Notes under the pieces: generated by a model
The model's input: only the letters and a program-made list of their open reading frames with translations
The model's database searches: none
Told to the model about the DNA's origin: nothing
Shown: in pieces, positions 34,926 to 44,000 of the stretch
Layout: each line of letters opens with the position of its first letter
How positions within the stretch are numbered: the stretch's first letter is position 1
Position numbers and translations under genes: made by a program
Source of the DNA: UBA8524 sp964215915
Lineage (GTDB): Bacteria; Bacteroidota; Bacteroidia; UBA8524
NCBI GenBank assembly: GCA_964215915.1
Contig: CAXPEB010000099.1
Location: forward strand, 1 to 60,286
Length of the DNA: 60,286 nucleotides
Direction: 5' to 3'

Positions 34926-35022
34926 ACCGTATTCTGTTTAGAGAACATCCGTTTTCAGGATAATGGGAACAGGTAACTCCCTGTTTCATATGAAAAGATT
35001 AAGGCGATTTGGCGCACAGGCT

Positions 35023-35064
35023 CTCACACGCTTTTGTTGCGGCTCGCGCTGCAGGAAAACGGCC
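35023..35064 (-). repeat. Inverted fragment of the dispersed repeat
   Basis: On the minus strand this contains CCGCAACAAAAGC (35030-35042), identical to 34886-34898 in copy B, next to CTGCCG and GGCCGTTTTCCTGC-like words from the same family. The 13-bp pair forms an inverted repeat around 34899-35029. Confidence 0.5.
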
Positions 35065-35225
35065 TTACGGCAGAGAAGAATCTATCTCCCTCAATACCCG
35101 GCAGATTAATCACCTCTCCTCTTAATCACGGCAACCGGTATCCGGTTGATTCGCTAAGCAGGGAGAAAGGGTTCTCCTCTTTTGAATAACTAAATGGTTC
35201 TACCCTTCTTGATCTGAACTCAAGC

Positions 35226-37607
35226 TCAACGGATCTGGAGCAACTCCTTATGGCCCAGTTCGGGGAAGAAAAGGAAATACAGTCCCGGGGAAAGAGTCCC
35301 GGTTTGGAAGGTGCCGGTACTCCGGGCATCCATTTCCCACTCTCTTATTTTACGTCCGAGTCCGTCGAGCAGGATCACATGCCCGGCCTCTCCGGTATTC
35401 TCGATGCTAAACCGATCCAGTGCGGGGTTCGGATATACCCGAATCACCCGGTTTACCATAATGGGGGCATTGCTCTGCAACTGCATTTTATTAAGGACCG
35501 TATTCGTTTCAAGCGGGTCCTCAAAATCAAAGACGATATAAGCGGTATTCCGTATGCTGTCTCCGGGTTTCAGTCCTTCACGAAGTCTGGCCTTGAAACT
35601 GATATACCCTTCGCTGCCTTCATAATCACTGATGGAATCGGGTAGGTTGATATCCAGGAAACTGAACTTCACCATACGTCCGAAAAACTCCACCCTTGCC
35701 GGGGCGCTTCTTCCGGTAAGCTGGAAGTAGTCGATAGGCAGGTTGAGGTCCAATGAATCGTAGACGTATACATTGGTGGCCTTGAGTGCTTTCGGGTTTT
35801 TGAAATGGATATGATAATAGATGAACTCGGTTTCCGGAGAGAGTTCGCCGGGAGGATAGCTCTGCTTGTCATTAGGCTCCTTGGATGGAATCACCTTCAG
35901 GTTGAGTGTGGTTTTATTATCCATCTGGAGGCAGCTGTAATCGGAACGCACCTCCATTTCCACTTCCCTGTCCGTGGAAGTATTGGAGAACACCCAACCT
36001 TTGAAGTGTACGGTAAACACATCAAAAGGTGCCGTATTCACATACCAGGTATAGTATTTTTTTCCGTTATCGGAACCCGAATCGGCGGGCATGATGTCCG
36101 CTCCAACGAAGAATATTTCCTCCGGCATACTTAGCGTTACCGGGCAGTTATCAAATTTAAAGCCCCCGTTAAATACCCGCATATCGAAGGATTCGGTTTT
36201 ACCCAGGCGCACCCTCCATCCGCTGTGAGCAATCAGTTCAATCCCCACATCCGGGCTCTTATTGCTGACAGTAAGGGGAATATTCACTTCAACCTCTTCC
36301 CCGCTTTTCAGCACAAAACTATCGTTCCAGGTACAGTAGCTCGCAGTAAGTTTGTCCGGCAGAGCCGGAAGAGTGATTTTGTAGGTACCCGCACCGGAAA
36401 AAGACTGAAAGGTTCCGGATTTCTCAAGCGACATCCATTTCTGATCGCTATAGGTATCCTGAAGCACAATCCCTAATCCCAGGTCACGGTCTCCTGCTGT
36501 CGGGGCACAGTCGCCATCGATATCCACAAAGACACGCCCTTTGATTCGGGATACACTACCCCGTTGTATACGGGCCGGGCCATTTCCCAGCTCTATCTGG
36601 TACAACTCTTTACCGACAGTCACCAGGAGCGAGTTTCCCGCATCCAGCTCCGAATTGAAGAGTATCCACCGTTGGGTGCTTTGTTCATAAAGGTATACCC
36701 CGTCGCGGGTGGCTCCGGAACTGCTTCCGGTTTGAATGGCTGCGTAGTAGTTTCCTACCAGGTTGAGGTCACGTATATTGAAATCCGGGGGGAAATCCCC
36801 GTTGATCATATCATCGCCGTTGCTACCCTGAACATTCAGGTAGCGTGTGGTCGGGGCATCTTCCTGCAGGTAGATCAGGTCACCGTTGGAAAGTGAGGTT
36901 AGGAAGCCGATTTTATTGAAGGCGCCACCGAAGCCCAGGAAACCACCCCCGTCATATTTGATAAGCTTACCCAAAGCCTGATTGTTGACGGAATCGAAAT
37001 CTCCGCTGATCAGAAGCTCGTTTTGGCGGGTACAGAGGTAGCGGGATTCTTTATTGGTACGACCGATTACTTCAGCATAGCCGAATTGGGGCCGGAACCG
37101 GATCAGCTGAATCTCACCTTGGCTGTTACGCAGGTTGCCCGACAGGTAAATATCTCCCTGAAAGCTTTCCATATCCTGCACATAGCTGCCCTCTCCCATT
37201 TTGATATCGAAGGAGTTGATGTTTTGCCAAACATCCGAACGGGGATCAAAACGAAGCAGGCCGGCTTTTCCCTTTCCTCCGGTATACCGGATAACGGCCA
37301 CATACAGTACGCTATCCACTGACAGGAAACGGGTACCCCGGATGCTATCGGCAATAGGTTCCGTATACTCGGAATAGGCACTCCAGCTTCCGGAAAATGC
37401 TTTTATTCTCAGATTATCCGAAGGAGAACCATTTCCTTCGGCACCGGCATCCAGCAGCCAAAGCTGACCCTGGTGCGTGCCGGCAAAAAATACTTGGGCA
37501 GTGCTAAGCGGGTCAGGAACGTCTTCCCACTTTTGGGCACTGAGGTTTTCCGTGCCGAGCAAGCTCAGCAACAGAAGACCGGTCGTGATATGTAGGAGCG
37601 TTCTCAT
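35226..37607 (-). CDS. T9SS type A sorting-domain protein in a sigma/anti-sigma operon
   Basis: A 793-aa exported protein: signal peptide ending LSAQ, a first half with repeated beta segments (LWLLDAG, LLRFDPRSD, LIKYDGGGFLG) suggestive of a beta-propeller, an SdrD/Cna-like segment (GRVFVDIDGDC), Ig-like modules, and a C-terminal type A sorting domain (RVYPNPALDRFSIEN ... LSPGLYFL). The start overlaps the stop of the beta-barrel gene by 4 bp, so it is the last gene of the sigma operon. It may be the secreted output or the extracellular partner of the barrel. Confidence 0.82.
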   Translation of the reverse strand: MRTLLHITTGLLLLSLLGTENLSAQKWEDVPDPLSTAQVFFAGTHQGQLWLLDAGAEGNGSPSDNLRIKAFSGSWSAYSEYTEPIADSIRGTRFLSVDSVLYVAVIRYTGGKGKAGLLRFDPRSDVWQNINSFDIKMGEGSYVQDMESFQGDIYLSGNLRNSQGEIQLIRFRPQFGYAEVIGRTNKESRYLCTRQNELLISGDFDSVNNQALGKLIKYDGGGFLGFGGAFNKIGFLTSLSNGDLIYLQEDAPTTRYLNVQGSNGDDMINGDFPPDFNIRDLNLVGNYYAAIQTGSSSGATRDGVYLYEQSTQRWILFNSELDAGNSLLVTVGKELYQIELGNGPARIQRGSVSRIKGRVFVDIDGDCAPTAGDRDLGLGIVLQDTYSDQKWMSLEKSGTFQSFSGAGTYKITLPALPDKLTASYCTWNDSFVLKSGEEVEVNIPLTVSNKSPDVGIELIAHSGWRVRLGKTESFDMRVFNGGFKFDNCPVTLSMPEEIFFVGADIMPADSGSDNGKKYYTWYVNTAPFDVFTVHFKGWVFSNTSTDREVEMEVRSDYSCLQMDNKTTLNLKVIPSKEPNDKQSYPPGELSPETEFIYYHIHFKNPKALKATNVYVYDSLDLNLPIDYFQLTGRSAPARVEFFGRMVKFSFLDINLPDSISDYEGSEGYISFKARLREGLKPGDSIRNTAYIVFDFEDPLETNTVLNKMQLQSNAPIMVNRVIRVYPNPALDRFSIENTGEAGHVILLDGLGRKIREWEMDARSTGTFQTGTLSPGLYFLFFPELGHKELLQIR

Positions 37608-39094
37608 TTCAGGTACCAGATCATTGCCAGGTTAAACTCATAGAATCGGTTGGTGAGGTTGTAGTTATTGTTTCGGTATTGCAGGTTTCCTACCGAAGCA
37701 TCGATCGAGGCCCTGACAGAATAGTTTGTAAGATAGAAATATTCCGCATAAATACCAGCCCCATATAGCATGGACAGTGGGTTGGCCTTCGATTTCAAGT
37801 TAGCTGTCAGCAGGGTTTCCGGATCGATACCTTGGTAATTTTCTCCCGACCAGCGGTAGCCCAAAGCATAGCTTAAGCGCCCACCCAGCATCAGCTTCTC
37901 CGAGACAAAACGGGAATACCCGACACTAATAGGCAGACGGAAAGCAAAGAAACTTTGCTGCGAATGGAATGCCGTGGTCGTGCGCATGGAGTCCGGAATA
38001 GGAATATATCCCAACACCGTCCGACCATCCAGGTCATAGAACGGCAAACTTCTCCGCTGAAAATTCAGTTGCTGGGTTTGCAGGGAGCTGCTGTATTCCA
38101 GCGCTGCTCCGAAATCCAGTCCCCAGCGCCAGCGGTGTTCATAGCGCAGGTAGAGCCGCTTTACGGTACTCCGGGTTGGTGTATTCCGGATCACCTCGGC
38201 ATATTGCTCATGTACCTGGTAACCGGTTCCCACATTCTGCAGGTTCGGGTTGCCTATTCCATACATGAAGCCCAGAGCCAGCGAGGGGCCTTTGCCCTGG
38301 AGATTCTTTTCTCTTCGCAGTTCCTTTTTATCCTGCTTAGTGTCTTTCGTCGTTGTCCCGTCCTTATCAGGGGGTGTCAGCATACCCGGGTAAACCAATT
38401 CCAGATCAGGCCGTCCGGTAAAGGGAAGGCGAAACGCCTGGATTCCGGCTGGCACCGGGTTAATATAACGTGTAAACCCGGAAGCCGGGGCAGGGTCTTC
38501 GGATTTTTTACCGGGGTCACCGGGATTTCTGTTTCCGGGGGTACCGTTTGCACCATTACCGGAAGCTATTTCACCCGTTGTTTCTCTATCCGGCTGTTGC
38601 CCTTTTCCGGGTGTTGCCGGAATTTCCGGAGCTTGTTCGGCTTGACCGTTTGTCTGTCCCGTCTTTCCGTCTGCTTCTCCCGGGTTCACAGGGTTATGCT
38701 CCGGGGTTGCCTGTGGTTGTTTTGTTGGGGTATCCATGCCGGTTTCCGACGGATTAGGTGCCGAACCGGGATTGCTCAGCCAAATCACCGTCCCCGTTAG
38801 GGCCAGCAACAGAACAAGCGCGGAAATACCCAGATAAAAACGACGGGATCTCGCTGCTTTTACCGCAGCATAGCGCGACCTGAAAAGGTGCCATTCGGAT
38901 TCCGCCACAGGGGAGCGTTGCCCATCCAGCTTCTCCTTAAGGAGCATAAACAAAGTCCGGGGCTTTTTCTTTTCCCCGTCACGACTGGTACGGAATGTAC
39001 GGAACGCCTCCCAGTCCGCTTCCGTAACGGGAAGCTTTTGTCCGGAAAGCTTTTCCTTCAGTACCTGGTCGATATGTTTCCGTTCCCTGGTCAT
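37604..39094 (-). CDS. Putative dual-membrane anti-sigma protein (inner-membrane helix fused to outer-membrane barrel)
   Basis: A 496-aa protein with unusual order. Residues 11-33 and 51-73 are a tandem repeat of the form LKEKLxGQxxPVxExxWxxFR. One transmembrane helix follows at about 86-106, then a Pro/Gly/Asn-rich linker (about 107-265), then a beta-rich region to the C-terminus typical of an outer-membrane barrel (GLDFGAALEYSS, LSYALGYRW). It overlaps both neighbours by 4 bp, with the sigma factor directly upstream. This matches the dual membrane-spanning anti-sigma (Dma) design reported in Bacteroides thetaiotaomicron. The sigma-binding role of the repeat is inference. Confidence 0.72.
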   Translation of the reverse strand: MTRERKHIDQVLKEKLSGQKLPVTEADWEAFRTFRTSRDGEKKKPRTLFMLLKEKLDGQRSPVAESEWHLFRSRYAAVKAARSRRFYLGISALVLLLALTGTVIWLSNPGSAPNPSETGMDTPTKQPQATPEHNPVNPGEADGKTGQTNGQAEQAPEIPATPGKGQQPDRETTGEIASGNGANGTPGNRNPGDPGKKSEDPAPASGFTRYINPVPAGIQAFRLPFTGRPDLELVYPGMLTPPDKDGTTTKDTKQDKKELRREKNLQGKGPSLALGFMYGIGNPNLQNVGTGYQVHEQYAEVIRNTPTRSTVKRLYLRYEHRWRWGLDFGAALEYSSSLQTQQLNFQRRSLPFYDLDGRTVLGYIPIPDSMRTTTAFHSQQSFFAFRLPISVGYSRFVSEKLMLGGRLSYALGYRWSGENYQGIDPETLLTANLKSKANPLSMLYGAGIYAEYFYLTNYSVRASIDASVGNLQYRNNNYNLTNRFYEFNLAMIWYLK

Positions 39095-39618
39095 GGAACC
39101 TTTTTGCGGAGTAATTCCCTGAGTACTTTCCTGGCTTTATGGAGCTGTGTTTTGCTGGTGCTTTCACTTATCCCCAGGGTCTCTGCTATTTCTTTATGGC
39201 TTTTTTCTTCAAACACATACAGGTTCATGACCGTACGGTATCCGTCGGGCAGGGCCTGCATGATTGCCAACCACTCGTCTTCCCCGAGCAGTTCTTCTTC
39301 ATCCGTCACATACTCCTCCGCGTAATCGTCGTTTTCTTCCAGTTGTTGCCACTGGCCACGAATACGCTTGTCCTTTTTCAGCAGGGTGATACAATGATTG
39401 ATAAATAGGCGTGTGGACCATGTTTCCAATGCCGACTCCCCCCGATACAGGCTGATCTTATCGAACAGGCGGATAAATCCTTCCTGCATAAAGTCCTGTG
39501 CCTGGTCCGGGTCGGAGGCATAACGCATGCATACGGCTTTCATTCTCGGGGCAAGCAGCATAAACAATTTTCTCTGAGCTGCTTCATCGCCTTGAGAACA
39601 CGCCCTGGCAAGATCCAA
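39091..39618 (-). CDS. ECF-type RNA polymerase sigma factor (first gene of trans-envelope operon)
   Basis: A 175-aa sigma-70 family protein: region 2 in DQAQDFMQEGFIRLFDKISLYRG with TRLFINHCITLLKK, and region 4 in LPDGYRTVMNLYVFEEKSHKEIAETLGISESTSKTQLHKAR. The start is uncertain: TTG at 39618 fits the usual sigma N-terminus (DLARACSQGDEAAQ), and the frame stays open 20 more codons without ATG. Its stop overlaps the start of the putative anti-sigma/barrel gene. A TAACTTCG (one mismatch to the -7 box) lies upstream on the minus strand. Confidence 0.88.
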   Translation of the reverse strand: MDLARACSQGDEAAQRKLFMLLAPRMKAVCMRYASDPDQAQDFMQEGFIRLFDKISLYRGESALETWSTRLFINHCITLLKKDKRIRGQWQQLEENDDYAEEYVTDEEELLGEDEWLAIMQALPDGYRTVMNLYVFEEKSHKEIAETLGISESTSKTQLHKARKVLRELLRKKVP

Positions 39619-39755
39619 TGATTCCTGATAAGCCTGCAGGCCACCTATGTGATCTTTCTCTTTCAGTGTGTTCCGAAGTTAAGAAGACTTTGCTCACTGT
39701 CCACATTCAAGAGTTTGGACGGTGAAAAGTGGCGCGGGTTGCCCCGATAGGGCAA

Positions 39756-40520
39756 TTATTTATGACACCAGTAGATGATCTCTCCGTCCATAAGACGGTA
39801 ACGTGCTTTTTGGGTTTCGGAATAGGTTGCCCCCATGTTTACGGGCTCTACCCGGAACCCTGCTTTTTCCAGTCTTTTGGGGTAATCCAGTCCAAAAAGG
39901 CGTACATGATCCTTTTGCCAGAAATGCTTTTCGCGGTCTTCGGGGCTGGTGATGGATTTGTCTTCGTAGGTTTCTTCGCGGGTGTCGTCTATGGGCACCT
40001 GCATCACGGCCCAGCCACCCGGCTTCAGCACGCGGTAGATCTCCCGCATGGCCTGAGCATCATCATCCACATGTTCCAGTACATGGTTACATAATACAAT
40101 GTCGAACTCTTCGTCTTTGAAGGGCATTTCATGGATATCCATTTTGACATCGGCGAGGGGAGATTCGAGGTCGGCGGTGATATGCTCCAGGTTATCCATT
40201 TTTCTGAACCGCTTATAAAAGCACTGTTCGGGAGCTACGTGCAGCAGACGTTGTTTTTCGGTGAAGAAGTTGGTTTTCTCTTTGAGAAAAAGCCAGAGCA
40301 GGCGGTGTCTTTCCAGCGACAGGCAGCTTGGACACAGAACATTGTCACGACGCTTAACCGTTCCATAAGGAAGGAAACTGCGAAAATGGTGGCCACAGAT
40401 CGGGCATTCCACGTTATTCCCCTTCATCAGAACAGGAGAGACTTTATTGAACAGGTAACTGAAGCGAATCAGCACCGGCCTGGGCACATGCCGCATTAAA
40501 AACGTAATGATCTCCTTCAT
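39756..40520 (-). CDS. Class I SAM-dependent methyltransferase with N-terminal zinc ribbon
   Basis: A 254-aa protein. The N-terminal part has two Cys pairs (CPICGHHF and LCPSCLSLERHR) forming a likely zinc ribbon. The methyltransferase domain shows LLHVAPE, then DFDIVLCNH-like EFDIVLCNHVLEHVDD and YRVLKPGGWAVMQVP, the Methyltransf_11 pattern. The target is unknown; such proteins often act in glycan or secondary-metabolite loci. It lies 2 bp after the HAD-like gene, so both are in one operon. Confidence 0.8.
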   Translation of the reverse strand: MKEIITFLMRHVPRPVLIRFSYLFNKVSPVLMKGNNVECPICGHHFRSFLPYGTVKRRDNVLCPSCLSLERHRLLWLFLKEKTNFFTEKQRLLHVAPEQCFYKRFRKMDNLEHITADLESPLADVKMDIHEMPFKDEEFDIVLCNHVLEHVDDDAQAMREIYRVLKPGGWAVMQVPIDDTREETYEDKSITSPEDREKHFWQKDHVRLFGLDYPKRLEKAGFRVEPVNMGATYSETQKARYRLMDGEIIYWCHK

Positions 40521-40522
40521 GC

Positions 40523-40888
40523 TTACTTATTCCAGACTTTGAATTCCTCCACTTCCTTAAGTGTTTGTAACCAGTCGCCACGAAAGCCGAGAGCCCTGTC
40601 ATCGATGAAAAGATCGGCCATTGGCTTGCCAAAGGTCCAGATTTTATCGTAGGGAATTCCGTGTTCTTTCATCCAATTTTCCATATTTTTTTTCTGTTCT
40701 GCCGAAGCTTCCTTATCTTTAAATACGGGATTGGTTCGCGTACTGAAAATATACAGGGTATGTCCTGCTTCTTTCAGCTTCTTCATGGCCTCAACTGTTC
40801 CTGGAACAGGGGGGTCGTAAATGCTGCCATCATCCCACCCTTTGGAATAGCCATGTATCACACCGTCGAAGTCAATAGCAATTTTCAT
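40523..40888 (-). CDS. HAD-like hydrolase (BT0820 type)
   Basis: A 121-aa small HAD-fold protein. Motif I is DFDGVIHGYSKGW directly at the N-terminus, motif II the TR in IFSTRTNP, and motif IV the DD in ADLFIDDRALGF. The cap is minimal. The ATG at 40888 is chosen because motif I follows at once; the open frame runs 23 codons upstream. A TTAGTTTG box lies 6 bp before the ATG. Substrate unknown. Confidence 0.8.
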   Translation of the reverse strand: MKIAIDFDGVIHGYSKGWDDGSIYDPPVPGTVEAMKKLKEAGHTLYIFSTRTNPVFKDKEASAEQKKNMENWMKEHGIPYDKIWTFGKPMADLFIDDRALGFRGDWLQTLKEVEEFKVWNK

Positions 40889-41005
40889 CAGCCGCAAACT
40901 AACACAAAACCTCGGCATAGAAGAAATATGCCTGTGGGTACCCCAAATAATTTCCATCGAATGCAGGCAACGTATGTTAAGTTAATGTGCTCTTTTCATC
41001 AACGT

Positions 41006-44000
41006 ATGAAAAGATTTATTACAATAGCCTGGATTGGTTTGCTATGCTTACTGCTGGGCAGTCTCAAGGAAGCAGGTGCCACGCACCTCATGGGTAGCGA
41101 TATTATCTACCGCTGCCTGGGTAATGGTAAGTACGAGATTATCGTACGGGTCTATCGCGATTGTAACGGTATTCAGTTGTCTCAATCGCCTATCGTGTTG
41201 AAATGTAATTCGAACACGATTACGATCAATAACCAGACAAAGGTCTCCGTTAGGGATATCACGGGTATTGACCCGAACTGTCCGCTTCAAAGTAAGTGTC
41301 AGAATCAATGGACCTACGGAGTTGAGGAACACGTGTTTAAAGCAACGGTGGACCTCAGTTCCTACAATTGCTGTGAGTGGGAGATCTCCTGGCAACAATC
41401 TGCCCGGAACTCCAATATCACCACAGGTATGGCAAACCAGAACTTCTACACGTTTGCGCAACTGAATAAATGCGTTTCCCCGTGTAACAGTTCACCGGAT
41501 TTCACCAACCCTCCGGTAGCCATTATCTGTCACAACCAGGACTTTATCTTTAACAACGGTGCCCTGGATACGGTAGACGTGGGAGACTCTCTTAGCTATG
41601 AATTTGCCACTGCCCTTCAGGGACCGGGTCAATCGGTAAACTACAGCGGCAATTTCAGTCCGACTAACCCGATTACCTATTTCGGATTCCCGAATAAGAA
41701 CTTGCAGTTCCCGGGTGGTATCCACCTGGATCCACTGACCGGTGACCTTTCTTTCCGCCCGACTCAGATGAACCAGATCGCTGTTGTGGTGATTGAGGTT
41801 AAAGAGTGGCGCATGGTGAACGGGGTTATGACGGTAGTGGGTGTCACGCGACGGGATATGCAGATCATTGTCATACCCTGTCCGAATAATAAGGTGCCCA
41901 AGATCAAACCTCCATACAGTGCGCAAGCCTGTGCAGGTCAGAAGACGTGTATCACCATTGAAACGGAAGACGATGACCAGCCTGATACTGTGAAAATCTC
42001 CTGGAACCGGGGTATCCGGGATGCGACCTTCACCCATAATAACGGTCAGGTGAAACACGCTTCGGGGGAGGTGTGCTGGACTCCGACCGAAAACGATGTC
42101 AGCAATATTCCTTATACATTTACGATAACGGCGAAGGATAACTCGTGTAGTCCGTTCCCCGGACAATCGGTAAGGGCCTTCAGTATATTCGTCAGGGAGA
42201 CGCCAAATGCCGAACTCGATGTAGAAGTACTTACCTGCGGTAATGTGGCCTTCAATCATACCCCGAAGAAGAATTATCCCGGTTACCAGTTTAATTACCT
42301 GGTGCGCGACAGCAACAACAATGCAGTATGGGCCAGCAATCAGCAGGTGGATACCGCATTCCTCCAGCCCGGTAAATACCTGGCTTACCTGAATATGCGT
42401 ACGAGTACGCCCTGTTTGAACATTGTGGTGGATTCTTTCGAAGTGGAAGAGTTCGTTCGGATAAAACTGCCTGAAGATACGGTTCAATGTAACGGGATTC
42501 CGATTTTGCTGGAAAGTGAAACCAGCGGAGGATCCTCTCCCTTCGAATACGAATGGGCTCAGATGACCGATACGGGCGCCAGTCCGGTATTGAGTACAGC
42601 CGAAGACTATGCCGTCGATCAGGATACAGGTACCCGCTACCTGATACGGATCGAGGATGATAACGGATGTAAGAACTACGATACGGTTTTTGTAAACTGG
42701 CACGAACGACCCATCTTCAACCTGGGGCCTGACCAGCGTATCTGCCAGGGTTCCTTCCTTAACATAAGCAGTACCCTGGATACTTCCCATGACTTCGTTT
42801 GGTCAACCGGAGATACCACCAATGAAATTACCCTGCGCGACAGCAGTACCTATTGGCTCATTGCCACAGATAGTGTCGGTTGTACCTTCAGCGATACCAT
42901 CCGGCTCAATGTGAATGTGGTAACCCCTGATGCGGGACCGGACCGGTTTATCTGTAAAAACGACACCCTGCGGATTGGAGCCGGTGGAGCCGATACCTAC
43001 AAATGGTACCTGAGCGAAGCCTGGAATGCCAACCCGAGTGCCCCCCCTCTGCAAACAGGAAAAGACCTGGTATATCCTATAACCAAAAGTCAGGTATTCA
43101 TACTTGAAGGGACAAAAACCACCAATGGGGTAACCTGTAGCGGTTATGATTCGGTTCAGATATGGATGAACCCGCTGCCGGAAGTAACCCTGAATACCCC
43201 ACCCCTGCTTTGCGAAAACGGAACTCCATACTCGCTTATAGGGCTCATCCAGTTCCCTACCCTGTTTACAGGATCCTGGAGCAGCAAGGATGTTCCCCAG
43301 GCAATCAATAACGGGTTCTTCTATCCGAATCTGTCTGGCCCGAGCACTGGACTGGGTCACCCGCTAACCTACCGCGTAACCGATGCCAACGGTTGTAGCA
43401 ATGAAGCAACCGTAAGGGCCAAGGTTAACCCAAAACCGCAGATCACGCTGCTGGACAGCCTGCCGGTTTGCGGTGATGTCGGAATACTCGCACTTAACGA
43501 CCTGAAACAGGCACCCGCCAACACGATTATCGGGGTACCGAAATGGTTCTCTCTGAATGGGAATCCGCTGGTGGACAATGCCATCAATAAAACAAATGTC
43601 CATAACCAAACACTGGATATCAGCCAGCTGACCCAGGGATTGACCTACGGACTGGTCTTTGAATTCACCAGCAACCAAACGACCTGTACCAACCGCGATA
43701 CGACTTTCGTAAGGGTGAAAAAAGTTCCGCAAACCAATGCCGGAACCCTGCCTAACCTCTGCTGGAACGAAGATCCCATCGATCTTTCCACTTCCGGAGC
43801 AAGCCCGGCCGGTGGTACCTGGACCAGTTCGGATATTACCCTAAGCGGAAACCAACTTGATCCGAAAGCGGTTGGCGTTGATAAAAAGTTTGATACCCCA
43901 GGACCCGATGTAACCCTAACCTATACGGTTGTCAGCGAAGGATGCTCCAAATCCGATGACGTTACGGTACGAATCAAAGGTATTCCTGACCTGCAACTCA

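Larger units (their letters stand above)
34555..35225. other. Gene-free region of degenerate dispersed repeats
   Basis: No credible coding sequence or RNA gene. It holds two related repeat copies, an inverted fragment of the same family, and a hairpin GGAGAA-AGGG-TTCTCC at 35162-35177 near the 3' end of the minus-strand T9SS gene. The short frames in it are products of the repeat sequence. It separates two minus-strand transcription units. Confidence 0.6.

Noticed and set aside
34990..35109. 39-codon frame starting MKRLRRFG in the repeat region
   Set aside because: It overlaps the inverted repeat fragment, is Arg/Cys-rich and has no similarity to known small proteins.
40661..41005. N-terminal extension of the giant PKD protein
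   Set aside because: It runs antisense through the HAD-like gene and lacks a signal peptide; the ATG at 41006 opens a clear one.
41492..42790. 432-codon minus-strand open frame opposite the giant PKD protein
   Set aside because: Antisense shadow of a well-supported gene, with no domain or signal peptide.
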